The position numbers and the translations under genes were made by a program. Below, one piece after another: positions 47,664 to 57,545 of a stretch of 64,000 nt of DNA. The notes under the pieces are model-generated. The model worked only from the letters and a program-made list of their open reading frames with translations, ran no database searches and had not been told where the DNA came from. Source of the stretch: Porites lobata. Taxonomy: Eukaryota > Cnidaria > Anthozoa > Scleractinia > Poritidae. Each line of letters opens with the position of its first letter. Within the stretch, counting starts at the first letter, position 1. The stretch covers positions 1,545,001 to 1,609,000 of the forward strand of contig CALNXK010000098.1 in the NCBI GenBank assembly GCA_942486035.1. The letters run 5' to 3'.

Positions 47664-49382
47664 GTCTTAATCAGTACATTAATTTGTTTCAAAGAAACTA
47701 CTGATATGTTCAATATACGGAGAGAAGTCCTTCTGAAACTGCTTCGGGAAGCAACACACAGGAACTGCAAGTCAGTATAAACAGTTCCTAAGTAAACAGA
47801 GTATGACAACCGTAACGGGTTGTTTTTAATTGTTCTGAGTTGAGCAGGACGGCTGTGACGTTTAATAAATTCGTGTTATGAGGAAAAGGATATTGTAACA
47901 AGAAATGCAATTCTTAATTGAAAAAGACTGCATGATTTTACTACAACCAGTCTTCCTCAGGAGCGTTATTCTAGCTGCCATATTCGCACATACTTTACGC
48001 CCGTGCGTACAGATTAATTATAGAAAAGAAATAAAGTGTTTTTTTTTTCACTTCCTGAAAACACTTTTATCGTCAAATGGGGGTGACCTATAAATTTTTC
48101 GCAGTGTTGGTGTCTTTGTCCGTCTGAAAGATAAACGTCTCATCCTCTTTGAACCGAAATGTTATCTTATTGATTTTTCTTGGTCTAGGAGCCAAACCTA
48201 AGGAGCTCAGTTTGCGCACCGACTGTTGGATTTATAAGAAAACTTTCTTTTTGAAATGACAACCACCTTATTGGGTTGATAAATACTGTCGTGTATAAAC
48301 GATATGGGTAGATATGGACAGGCGACGTTGAATGGCTTGAATTACTGATAACTGTGTCTCTGTCTGCACGCAAGGAAGCCAACTTTCGCTTCGTTAATGC
48401 TAATAATAATCCGTTGCCATTGCAGTTATTTTATCAAAATATTTTTGCTTATATTTTTTCCAGGACTGCTTTATTGATTTTCCGGATATTCTTTAATGAA
48501 CTTTTCGAAATGCTCGTAAAAGTGAACTGAAGACTAAAATCTTTTTTTTTCTTTTCTTGAGAGAATAAAGTTGCGCACATAAAAAAGTCGAATAATTCAG
48601 TTCAGCAGGAAAAATTTGTGGATTACAAAGATCGTTAAAACGTATTCTGGGCCGCTTGGGTGAGAATAAGAATGAAAGTCGTTTAGAATAAGAATCAAAG
48701 TCGTTTTTAAAATGTGTTGTAGACTCACTTGTCAATTAATTTTGTTAAGGGAATTATGGGACGCATTTTGCGCGCTCTAAAATTAGAAAAAGGTATAAAT
48801 TACATTCAAAGATCGCACCTTTGAATGTAGGTCGCGCAAATAATACTGAGCTTGTTTTAATAACGGTTTAAGAACGTTCTCTGTAAAGTATTTCTGAAAT
48901 AATATTTTCTTGTTCAGAGCGCTGAGAAAAAAATTACGATACCATCAAAAGTGAAACGGTTTTCTTGCTCAACCCGCAAAATATGCACTCCTGCGTTGTG
49001 TGCCGCAGTAAATCTCACTTGTTAATTTATCATGTCTGGTAGTAGTTACATGTAAGATAAGCAAACAGAAAACGTTTACGCCCCTATGGTTTACTTAACA
49101 ACGAGCGCCTCGTGGCGAAACTTTCCCCTCAGTACCCCAGTTAAAATAGCATCGCGTCAAGGCATAAAAAACCTCTCTCCTCCCCCCTAATATTACAAAT
49201 TTGTCACGCCGAAGATTAAACGATCATGCACAGACTGTTCGGTCTGTTTTCGGCAGCAACATCTAGGACAAAAGGGTATTGTTTTGGTGAATTGGACCCG
49301 GAACAATAGACCATTTCTTGATACGCAGACAATTTTTAATGGCTTGAAACGTTTATTCTTTGTTTGCGGTCCATAGTGACCA
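47664..49382. other. Right-arm spacer upstream of GPCR, no gene seen
   Basis: The first 600 bp is conserved with the upstream region of the left-arm GPCR and may hold its promoter, although no clear TATA or initiator was identified. The rest is AT-rich with no credible ORF. Confidence 0.5.
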
Positions 49383-49595
49383 ACCTCTCTCCTCCGCAGA
49401 GGCCTCTTTGTGTCGTAGGGGGGCTGGGGAGAAAGAAATATAGAGCACGCGGGGCACGATGGGAAGGGGAAAGAGAGAAGAGGTCTCTGTCATTTAACGT
49501 GCTATTCTCCCATCGTCCCCCGCGCGCTTTCCATTTTTCGATTACTGCTTTTTTTATTGGGATACCCAGCGGGAGCCTCTGCGGAGGAGAGAGGT
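49383..49595. mobile_element. 213-bp MITE with CCTCTCTCCTCCGCAGAGGC ends
   Basis: The two ends are reverse complements over about 20 bp. The interior is G-rich and then C-rich. The left duplication arm retains only one altered end near 30300-30340. Confidence 0.75.
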
Positions 49596-49745
49596 GACTT
49601 ATTAACTCTGTTGTTTTGTGATGTATTTATTTTATGTGGTTGTCTTTAATTAAACTATGTGTTTTCAACAGTGATGGTACTCACTTATTTGGCACGCATA
49701 AGACGCTAAAAGGGGATTTGCCTTGGAACAGGGTATGGTTCTCAG

Positions 49746-49956
49746 TAGTCTGTACACAGCCCTTGTTTTATTTTTCTTTTCGTTCTTTTCGAAAACGTCG
49801 GCGAGCGAGAGCGAGGGCGAGCGCGGAGCTCGAGAAAGAAAAATTTCTTCCCCTACCCTACCCCCTTGCGCTGGCGGTCAATAAATCCTCCGCAGTTTAT
49901 ATCACGCGCGCTCGACGGACTTTGAAGACTGAAATAGAGGATCTGTGAACAGGCTG
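49746..49956. mobile_element. 211-bp MULE-like MITE with 9-bp target duplication
   Basis: The ends TAGTCTGTACACAG and CTGTGAACAGGCTG are imperfect inverted repeats. GGTTCTCAG (49737-49745) and GATTCTCAG (49957-49965) flank it. The left arm has a single CTGAGAATC at about 29284-29292 and no insert. The interior is rich in GCGAGCG. Confidence 0.8.
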
Positions 49957-50062
49957 GATTCTCAGGGTCTTCTGTTTTAAACATGGTATACAATTTCACT
50001 ATCAAACAAGTGTATCTGCCTGGATTTTATTCATCGGAATCAATGTATGCATTTCTTTTTGT

Positions 50063-50088
50063 CAGGAGCCCGCCATGATGGGCTCCTG
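50063..50088. mobile_element. 26-bp palindromic micro-insertion
   Basis: Arms CAGGAGCCC and GGGCTCCTG surround an 8-bp loop. TTTTTGT occurs on both sides (50056-50062, 50089-50095). The mirror arm has one ACAAAAA (29188-29194) and no palindrome. Confidence 0.75.
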
Positions 50089-51104
50089 TTTTTGTGAATA
50101 AATTATAAAATAAGTTGGGTGCAAACTACGGTTTGAAAGAGCAACTATTAAATTGATATGAATTGATATAATTTAGTCATGTATTTGCCACAGACCAAAA
50201 AGCTAGTCCATAGACTAAAAGTCAAGCAAATTAATCCCTCGTCTAGAGTCTTTTGAATGAGTTTGGAAAAATAAACAATGATAAAAACTATTAATTGGTT
50301 GCAATTGCCCGCTCTTGATCCGGTGTTTTCTATAGAGGGTTTTAGAGCAGTTATTTTCGTTTTCTTCGGAGAAAAGTCCATATTGGCCCTCTTATGCAGA
50401 AGCTGTCTGAGGATTCGCAAAACACCAAAAAACAAATCTATAAGTTTTCCTCTCAGTTGCAATACGATTCTTTTCCATGCAAATGATTCTGACTGAAATG
50501 TCGAATTTCATTCCTATTGGAATATATTTTCACAAAACATTGTGTAATCAGGGTTAGCAAAGAATGCAGTTTTGTTACGTTGAATATGATGGTGATAAAG
50601 TTTTTTGTTCAGACCGGGTCAGTGTTTTAAAAAAACAACTCAGGGCAGTATAAACAGTGACTTGAAATTAGATAACAGTTAGGTCTTCCTCTAAGCTGAA
50701 AAGAAAGTCACGTTTTCAGTGTTGAAAAATCATGACAAAAACCTTTATTTATTAAAAAAGATTCCGTGTTTATTCGATCCAGTCGCGTTTGAACTGTTTT
50801 CAAACACTTTTGAAATAGTCATTGGTCTAAAAACATGCACCCTAAAGGAGGTTTGACGTTTTGATTTACTATACAACTTCCTTTGTTGGAATAAATGGCT
50901 GAGCAATTCAATGAATACATTATTTAGCTCTGAGGAGCTCCTGAATGACTACTACTTTATTGGGGGTCATTATGATCACGGTAAAATATTTTACAATTAT
51001 TGAATGATCACGGTAAAATATTCAACAATTATTGAATGAGAATGAGTATGATGCAAAGAATTATGCAGATCGAAGAGGATAACAGCCTCCGTAACCCTAA
51101 ACTT

Positions 51105-52046
51105 TTAATAAGAGCAACAGCAAACTTCGTGGAAAATGTTCCTCACTTCTTGTCGCACATCTCTAATCTTCCAACAATAAAGTACCGGGTTGAAAGAAGA
51201 GTTCGAAAACAGGAGAGTTAATAATGCTCGCCAAGCGACTTTCATTTCGGTGGAAGAATGGGGTATGTTAATAGCCAGACCTATTAATAATGCTATGCCG
51301 TATGGAGCATAGCAAACAAGTAAAGCCAACTGCACCCATGCTATGGTGTACACTGTCTTCTTGTATCGCGCTATATTTAGTTGACTCTGGCGTGCTCCGT
51401 ATGTTTGTTCTTGTTGAATTTGAGCTTGCTGACGACGAAGAGAGACAAAAATGTTTACGTAAGAGAACGCTGAAATAACCACAGAAATTATGACTAAGAA
51501 AATGAAGGTCCCTCTAGTAAAGTAATATGCTATCTTATTAACAAAGAATATAACCCCTGTGTAAGTTAGGGCACTTAGTAACCATACACCAACTATGACC
51601 GCGCAAACGCGCCTTAATGTCACAGTGTGTCTATATCTCAGCCCTAATGATAGGGCAAGAAGTCTGTCCACACTTATAGCGGATAATGTGAGAACCGATA
51701 CTAGAGGCAACAAACCACTCCAAGACCCTCGGTATTGCTCAAGCCGGGCTACAATGCGATCCGCGCGACTCTTTGTTATTGAAGAAATAAGAATCATTAC
51801 GTAAATAGGTTGAGTGTTGAGACCAACTAAAAGATCGGTGACTGCCAGGCATCGAAATAACAGTTTTGTTGGTGGATAAATGGACGTCACTTTATGAAGA
51901 GCAATCAGGATCAGAGCATTGCCAAGAGATGCCGTGATGGCGAGAAAAATATTGAGGCCTGCAAGAATTGCCATGCTTGTTGGATAAGCATTCCATGATG
52001 TTACTTCAGTCGCGCTTGCGCTGTTTCCATCACCTGAGTTTGCCAT
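51105..52046 (-). CDS. Class A GPCR, intronless, 313 aa
   Basis: The ORF is open upstream to 52262, but the family start MANSGDGNS, aligned with the other copies, is at 52046. Helix 2 has LAVTDLLVG, and helix 3 ends SVDRLLALSLGLRYRH. Helix 4 is VGVWLLSALTYTGV, helix 6 VQLALLVCYAPYGIAL, helix 7 SSFNPVLYCWKIRDVRQE, and the tail ends EVCCCSY, with a Cys cluster that might be palmitoylated. Position 3.25 is not Cys. It is the intact sister of the broken receptor at 2704-2978 and 27796-28180 and supplies the unoccupied insertion site at 51482-51488. It forms a separate subgroup from the 308- and 316-aa receptors. Confidence 0.93.
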   Translation of the reverse strand: MANSGDGNSASATEVTSWNAYPTSMAILAGLNIFLAITASLGNALILIALHKVTSIYPPTKLLFRCLAVTDLLVGLNTQPIYVMILISSITKSRADRIVARLEQYRGSWSGLLPLVSVLTLSAISVDRLLALSLGLRYRHTVTLRRVCAVIVGVWLLSALTYTGVIFFVNKIAYYFTRGTFIFLVIISVVISAFSYVNIFVSLRRQQAQIQQEQTYGARQSQLNIARYKKTVYTIAWVQLALLVCYAPYGIALLIGLAINIPHSSTEMKVAWRALLTLLFSNSSFNPVLYCWKIRDVRQEVRNIFHEVCCCSY

Positions 52047-52198
52047 GTCTTTACATTTGTTGCAAAGAAAAAATAGGTTGAACATATAATGGAGGAATTC
52101 CTTCCAGTTTGAGCACTGAGCTGCTTCGTCGGAACGCAACAGAGGAACTGACGGATAGTCAAACAGTTCCCAAGTACCAGGATGACTGTCACGTTCTA

Positions 52199-52320
52199 TT
52201 TCCGGTAATGGCGAGAAAAATATTGAGGTCTGCAAGAATTGCCGGGCTTGTTGTAAAAGCATTCCATGCTGTTACTTCAGTCGCGCTTTTACTGTTTTTA
52301 TATTCAGCTGAGTTTGCCAT
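52199..52320 (-). pseudogene. GPCR amino-terminal fragment
   Basis: About 40 codons on the minus strand, beginning MANSAEYKNSKSATEV at 52320, match the amino tail and start of helix 1 of the neighbouring receptors. Homology then ends. It lies about 150 bp upstream of the intact receptor start and is a leftover of unequal exchange. Confidence 0.8.
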
Positions 52321-53229
52321 TAGTCGTCTTACCTGCTTTGTTAAAGTACACCACTGTTTCTATAGAATAATTTTCTATTGGCCAGGTTTATGATGATCAA
52401 ATTAATGCTGTCGCTATCTGCAGTATATTATACACGTCTATTAAATAAACTTGATTTGCTTTTCAATAGAAAACCATGTTTTCTTTCAGATATTCTCAAC
52501 ATCCACCTGTAACTTTGAAACCACTATGAAGATTTCAAAAAACATTTAGAGGATACACCGGTATTCAGCGTTTATTTCATTCTATTTTTTTTTAAGCTTT
52601 CTTTTCTTGACCAAGATCGTAGAAGGTATTATATAGTTATTTTGTGTTTATTTATCAGGGTGATGGGGTTTCGTTGACCTAATGAAAAGTCAAAAATGAA
52701 AACAGCTATCTACACTTATTTTCTAGAGAAAATTGAAACTATGGCTTAACAGCCTGAATCGTAAGATAGCCGAGAGCGTAGCGATAGTAACCTTAACTGC
52801 CATAATAGGTCTTTTGCATTAGTAGTTGATCATGTGATCAACTTTCGGTAAACACGAAAACAGTTCGCTTGAGGATGACTCGAGCCAGGCCTCGACGTAT
52901 ACGTAGGACTCGAAAATTTTTCGCTTTCCCGCCATTTTCACGTCCTGGCGACTCGCATTTTTTTTAAAAATGATCTTTTAAATTTTATTGGAGCGTCAAT
53001 GTATTTGGCATGAAAATACTAATTGGGGACACTATTTTTACGTCTCCGACTTGAGACGGGACAGCCAGTTTGCGTGGTCATCCGAGCCACGCGAAGGTCT
53101 AGTAGCTTGCACGCAGTGCAAAGGGAGTAACTTAAAACAAAACTGAATGCAGGGCTGGCACTACGGCAAAGGGTTGATTTATTAAAAGCTCTGAGCAGTC
53201 TCAGGCCTGCTCAGAGTTTTTAAAGACCC
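52321..53229. other. Non-coding stretch, no gene seen
   Basis: No supportable ORF. It holds a short palindrome around GTTGATCATGTGATCAAC (52826-52843) and a hairpin with CTCTGAGCAG and CTGCTCAGAG arms near 53190-53217, next to the SINE-like sequence. Confidence 0.5.
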
Positions 53230-53302
53230 TGAGTATCCAATGGGGAATCGAACCCGAACCTCCTCTCTTCAGTCAAGCGCTCTACCGACTGAGATTGGCT
53301 CA
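53230..53302 (-). repeat. tRNA-derived SINE-like head
   Basis: On the minus strand a 73-nt block has A-box-like CTCAGTCGGTAGAGC and B-box-like GGGTTCGATTCCC. The acceptor and anticodon stems do not pair fully, so this is a tRNA-like relic or SINE promoter, not a working tRNA. Confidence 0.6.
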
Positions 53303-53310
53303 AGTGATAG

Positions 53311-53592
53311 TCAGAAATTTCGGCTCGTATTATATGCTAAACCATCGAATAAGAGGTTTATTATTCCACTACAAAAGAAAGATATCTGGCAATTGGCGTC
53401 TATTTTTTGGTAAGAGTATTCAGAGACATCCTGATTCTGTCTGTGAGAATGACGTTAACAATTAGCAAAATGTTCGCGCGTATTACATGCCAAACGATTG
53501 AATGAGAGGTTAATTATTTTACTGCAAAAGAAAAATGGTATTTTGGCTTCTATTTTCTAATGCGAGTATCCAAAACATCCTGATTCTGTCAG
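53311..53592. repeat. Tandem pair of about 135-bp repeats
   Basis: Two diverged direct copies, each containing a CGTATTA-ATGC-AAACCAT/GATT block and ending CATCCTGATTCTGTC, lie head to tail (about 53311-53457 and 53458-53592). Confidence 0.7.
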
Positions 53593-53692
53593 CCACAGCT
53601 GCTCCTTTTGCATCCGCCGGTATTCGCCCTGTTGTAAACCGGTTAAACCAGGACACTACGGTGTATTACGGCCTCGTATTTTGCTTGTTCTC

Positions 53693-53733
<41 letters not shown>

Positions 53734-53934
53734 AGATGACTAATTACATCTTTAGCCCTCGAAAAGTGTAAAGAAATGTAATATGCCTTAAATTGCTCTG
53801 GTATAAGGTTTCCGTCCACTGAAAATTAAAATTACTCAATTTCCTGGTGGATTCCGTCTTATTATCATAAAGTTTGTTTTCTTCCTGTTAAAAGACAACT
53901 TATTAAGATTGCAATAGTTAAGTTCTGAGTTCAT

Positions 53935-54085
53935 AACTGCGCCAAGATCTTTGATGTTTTAGTGGCATAGAAGATATTAGCATCATCAGCAAAAAGTCGA
54001 AAGGAAAGCATATCTAAAGAGTTGGCAAGATCATTTATGTGAAGAACAAATAATAGTAGCCCAAGGGTTGATCCCTGAGGTACAC
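53935..54085 (-). pseudogene. LINE reverse transcriptase active-site fragment
   Basis: The minus strand reads VPQGSTLG, then LHINDLANS and FRLFADDANIF, covering RT motifs 4 and 5 with the FADD catalytic pair. Nothing else of the element remains. Confidence 0.8.
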
Positions 54086-54780
54086 ATTCATTGCTTCATA
54101 ATTCAACACTTGGAACAAATGCATACGTATAACTGGATGGTCCCTATGAGCCGCATGGAATATTAGAACAAATTACGAATGTATTAGTTTGTCCGAATAT
54201 GAAAAAACCAATCAAACAGCCTTGAAGGCATTCGAAGATATTTAACAAATGACTGCAATTGTTATGCATTTCAGCTATAATAATTATCATTTGTGAGACG
54301 ATAGAGTAAAATAGCCGGCTTCTTTTTTTGCAGAAAACGACAAATTTTTAAAAAATTCAAGCCACTTAACAATTAATATCACCTGCCCACATGCGTCTCT
54401 AATATAAACCACAGTATTTTATATGATCATTTACACAACTGAGGTACGAAGTAGTCATTGAGTCGTTGCTAATTTAGCCTCAAAGCTCCTTGCGTAGACA
54501 TCCGATCAAACAAAGGAAGTTTTATAGATAATCCAACTGTCACTGGCACCTTTTTAGACTACATGTTTTGCCGTGCGGCAAAATGACTATTTCAAAAGAG
54601 CTAGTATGAAAAAAGTTCAAACGCGACTACAGCAAGCACGGCGTCTCTGTAAGGTCTCCGATACTTTTCGATCAAACGTGATTTCTAGCAAAGACGAAGA
54701 GCAAGTTGTCATTTAACTCAAAAAACAACCCGCGTTTATACTGACTTCCTGTACTTACATGTACATGTATAAATAAAATT
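54085..54780. repeat. GPCR-flank repeat copy
   Basis: About 54085-54560 matches 36600-37010 in the same direction. The following part resembles the spacer near 50740-50900. No receptor sequence remains between. Confidence 0.65.
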
Positions 54781-54996
54781 AACTGTTTATGTTTTGAATT
54801 ACACGCCAATTACAAGGCTTTCTAATCCCCAGAAGAGAGGCGAGAGCCAAGGAAGCCAAACTAAATATAGAAATATGACCAGAAAGCTTCGGGATCATCT
54901 TAGACGTTTGAACTTACACCAACCGGATTTTTCTCTCAACTGGTTAGCACCCCTGGCCCAGATTTTAGATTTTTAATGGTATCAGGACTGAGTGGA

Positions 54997-55099
54997 GTCC
55001 AATTCGGTCTGTAATTACGAGTGATTAACAAAATCGGACAACCGCGTAGCGGGAGTCTGATTTGTTTAATGACGAGTATGATCACAGACCGAATTGGAC
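54997..55099. mobile_element. 103-bp MITE with GTCCAATTCGGTCTG ends
   Basis: GTCCAATTCGGTCTG at the left is inverted as CAGACCGAATTGGAC at the right. The interior holds further complementary stretches (ACAAAATCGGAC and GTCTGATTTGT). Confidence 0.85.
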
Positions 55100-56335
55100 G
55101 ACACGAAGTTCTGTTGCCAATTAATCATAACTTTAACAAAATTGGTGATGTATAAGGCTCTTTTTTAAATCAAAACACAAGAAATTCCAAGATGGTTCTG
55201 CTAGCTGTGAAAAAAAGCCATTTAAGCGAGCGAGTGATGGCGCGTTCGGTCCTATTAAAGTGTCCTATAAAGGCTTATATCAGGCAGATGATAGCCAGTC
55301 AGATTTGAGAATTTTGTTATAAATATGATTATAAGCATAATTGCCCATCCTTTTGGCCCATATTTTTTCTTCAAGTCAAACAAGCAGACAGGTACATTAC
55401 CGTGCGATTGCAAAAGACCGTGAACACTTGATTCTAACAGGTCAATTGTGTAGAGACCAATCACAATAAATTCAGGACATGCGAGCAAACCTCAAAAACT
55501 AATCATGAACTAATTACTGTTGCTTTTTCGGTTTTTTTTCTCACGCCTGATTGGCTTTTTTCCTGGATGCACAATAACGTTCCTTGTCATACGGATGGCT
55601 CCTTGAGCGGGCAAGATGACGAGAATCCTTTGCTTTGATTGACTACCTGAGCTGGCGAGAAGGGCCTGAGATCTTGCCTGCTCGGGAACGCCAGTTTTGT
55701 TCCACCAAAAAACATTTAGTTTTGGCCATATGATAAATAAATCGTTTATCAACCGACGGGGAGCTTATTCGGTCAAAGATGGCTAATTATGGCCTTGTTC
55801 TGTTTTTTTTTTTGGACCAATATCTAGCCATTTTCAACTCACGCTTGGTCAATGACGCATGCATAAGAGTTTTCTGAGTTTCACCGCAAGGATAAAATAT
55901 TTTCTACGTGATACTTGGCAGTTTGCACCCCTTTCTTATATAAAAGCGAAAACGGATCGTCGGTCTGAAGCCTGATAACTATAATTGCAGTTTGTAAATA
56001 CATATCACAGCTTACCTATATACTCTAACGTAGACGCGAATATGACAACTCGGTATATATATAAATATTACTCTTCTTCCCTGTTACTCTTCGATAACCT
56101 TAACTTAGCACTTTCACGTGATTCCAACGTTGGAACCAATCAAATGGCACGGAGAAAACATTTGCATGTGCAACATAATGCAATCGACTCAGCACTTTCA
56201 CTTGGAACCAATGAAATAACACACAAAAAGGAAGATTAGGCAACTTACAGCTAATGACATCAAAGTTCATTCTGTTTCACGTAAATACCTTTTGTTATTT
56301 TAATTAGCTAACATCAACGGAAGAGTTTAAAAGAG
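55100..56335. other. Non-coding, upstream of Hint gene
   Basis: No gene is supported. It has a TATATAAAAG at about 55938 and two similar blocks containing GGAACCAATCAAAT and GGAACCAATGAAAT (about 56130 and 56204), possible CCAAT elements for the gene that follows. Confidence 0.45.
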
Positions 56336-56343
56336 TACAGAGC
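56336..56343 (+). promoter_or_regulatory. Candidate TATA-like box of Hint gene
   Basis: TTTAAAAG lies upstream of a GT splice donor at 56422 (AAA|GTAAGT). That donor can join the acceptor at 56671 to place a non-coding first exon before the ATG. This is a position-based guess. Confidence 0.35.
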
Positions 56344-56687
56344 GCAACGCGCACAAACCAAAAGTAAGAACTGCAACTGATTTCGCTCAGGTTTTCCCTT
56401 TGGTCCAGGTCGTCAAGCAAAGTAAGTGCGTTTTTGTTCTTTAGCCTTTCATATTTTTAGTTGGCTCGAGTTAGCGGAGTTTTTACCGTACCAGATAATT
56501 TATCTTTTCCCTTTATGGTTCCCTCTGGCCGAAACGCCGACGAGACGAACTTCCTCTTTCGTGATTTAACCGCACCACCGTTTTAATTCTAATTTGTATC
56601 ATCGACGGAAGACAAACTTGTTAGCATTTACCCTAGAGGTCAATAATCTCTGTTTTTGTTCGTCTCTTTAGAAAAGTGGTTAGAGGA

Positions 56688-57545
56688 ATGAATTGCGTTT
56701 TTGCCTTTTTGCTGTTCACCTCAACGGGCTTTTTACTGTCACCCGTTGTGGACGGTGGTGCTGCCTTGGCCGTGGCATGTCCAGTGGTTTGCACGGCCTT
56801 TGTAACTGGTGGAGTAACTGCGGCAAATGCCGCAGGTATCGCAGCAGGCGTTGCAAACCCTATCCTTGGAATACTAATAGCAGCGCTAGAAGGAGCAGCT
56901 GGTGCAGCAGGTGTCGGAATGACTGTAGCTGGATGCACAACTGTGTGTACGACCGCTTTGTCTATAGCGTCTTGCTTTGACGAAGAAACCATTTCAACAG
57001 TTTTAGAAAATGGAAAACTACAAGATGTTCCTTTTCGAGCAATTGGCGTGAATTCAGTGGTTAAAAGTCTGAACGAAGACGATGTCACCATTCCGTCATT
57101 CACAAAAATAAAGCGAATGCAGATCATTGAAGGACACTTCGATTTTGTACAGCTTGATTTCGAAGATAAAGTAACATCTTTGAATGTAACTACTCCACAT
57201 ATTATGATCGTGTATTCAAAGGACAAAGGTTTCATTGCAAAAGCGGCGAAAGATGTGAAAGTAGGCGATCAAATGTTATGCAGCAAAACAGGAACAGTTA
57301 TAAGAGTATCAAAAATCAGCTCCTTCTACAAAACCAGGAAAATTAATGTTGAAACCGAGAGTGGAACCCTAGTTGCCAATGGATTATATGTAAGTGGAGT
57401 TTGTGAATATAATCCACGTATTCAAAACACAACATTTCAAAACCCCCAAAATGTCTATTTCCTAAATGAGTTTTTGCATACCTACAGAAAAAGTCATGGT
57501 TATTTTCAGATAAATGTAAATTGGCGATCATATTTACACGTTTGA
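56688..57545 (+). CDS. Secreted protein with C-terminal Hint (hedgehog/intein) domain
   Basis: The first ATG (56688) gives 285 aa with a signal peptide (FAFLLFTSTGFLL). A small-residue-rich hydrophobic segment of about 65 residues follows, bracketed by CPVVC and CTTVC, then a Hint-type domain. The Hint start is SCFDEETIST, with Cys at residue 96. The TxxH block reads TTPHIM, followed by VKVGDQML and a final GLYVSGVCEY. Hint domains cut or splice themselves through the first Cys. Here that would release the amino-terminal segment; this is family knowledge and not shown. No hedgehog signalling domain is present. A 5' non-coding exon ending at 56421 and spliced to 56672 is likely from the GT and AG sites. 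I do not recognise the Ala/Gly-rich amino-terminal domain by name. Confidence 0.8.
   Translation: MNCVFAFLLFTSTGFLLSPVVDGGAALAVACPVVCTAFVTGGVTAANAAGIAAGVANPILGILIAALEGAAGAAGVGMTVAGCTTVCTTALSIASCFDEETISTVLENGKLQDVPFRAIGVNSVVKSLNEDDVTIPSFTKIKRMQIIEGHFDFVQLDFEDKVTSLNVTTPHIMIVYSKDKGFIAKAAKDVKVGDQMLCSKTGTVIRVSKISSFYKTRKINVETESGTLVANGLYVSGVCEYNPRIQNTTFQNPQNVYFLNEFLHTYRKSHGYFQINVNWRSYLHV

Larger units (their letters stand above)
46430..51800 (-). repeat. Right arm of inverted GPCR segmental duplication
   Basis: Mirror image of 27796-32490 plus 2704-2978. This arm lacks the giant transposon, has two intact GPCRs and carries insertions missing from the left arm at 49746-49956 and 50063-50088. Confidence 0.85.

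Noticed and set aside
50063..50095. Hairpin followed by a T-run, resembling a bacterial rho-independent terminator
   Set aside because: The setting is eukaryotic. The flanking 7-bp repeat and the empty site in the mirror arm show it is an insertion.
53230..53302. Functional tRNA gene
   Set aside because: The box motifs are present but the acceptor and anticodon stems pair poorly. It fits a SINE head better.
56633..57235. 200-aa minus-strand ORF
   Set aside because: It is the antisense shadow of the Hint-domain gene.
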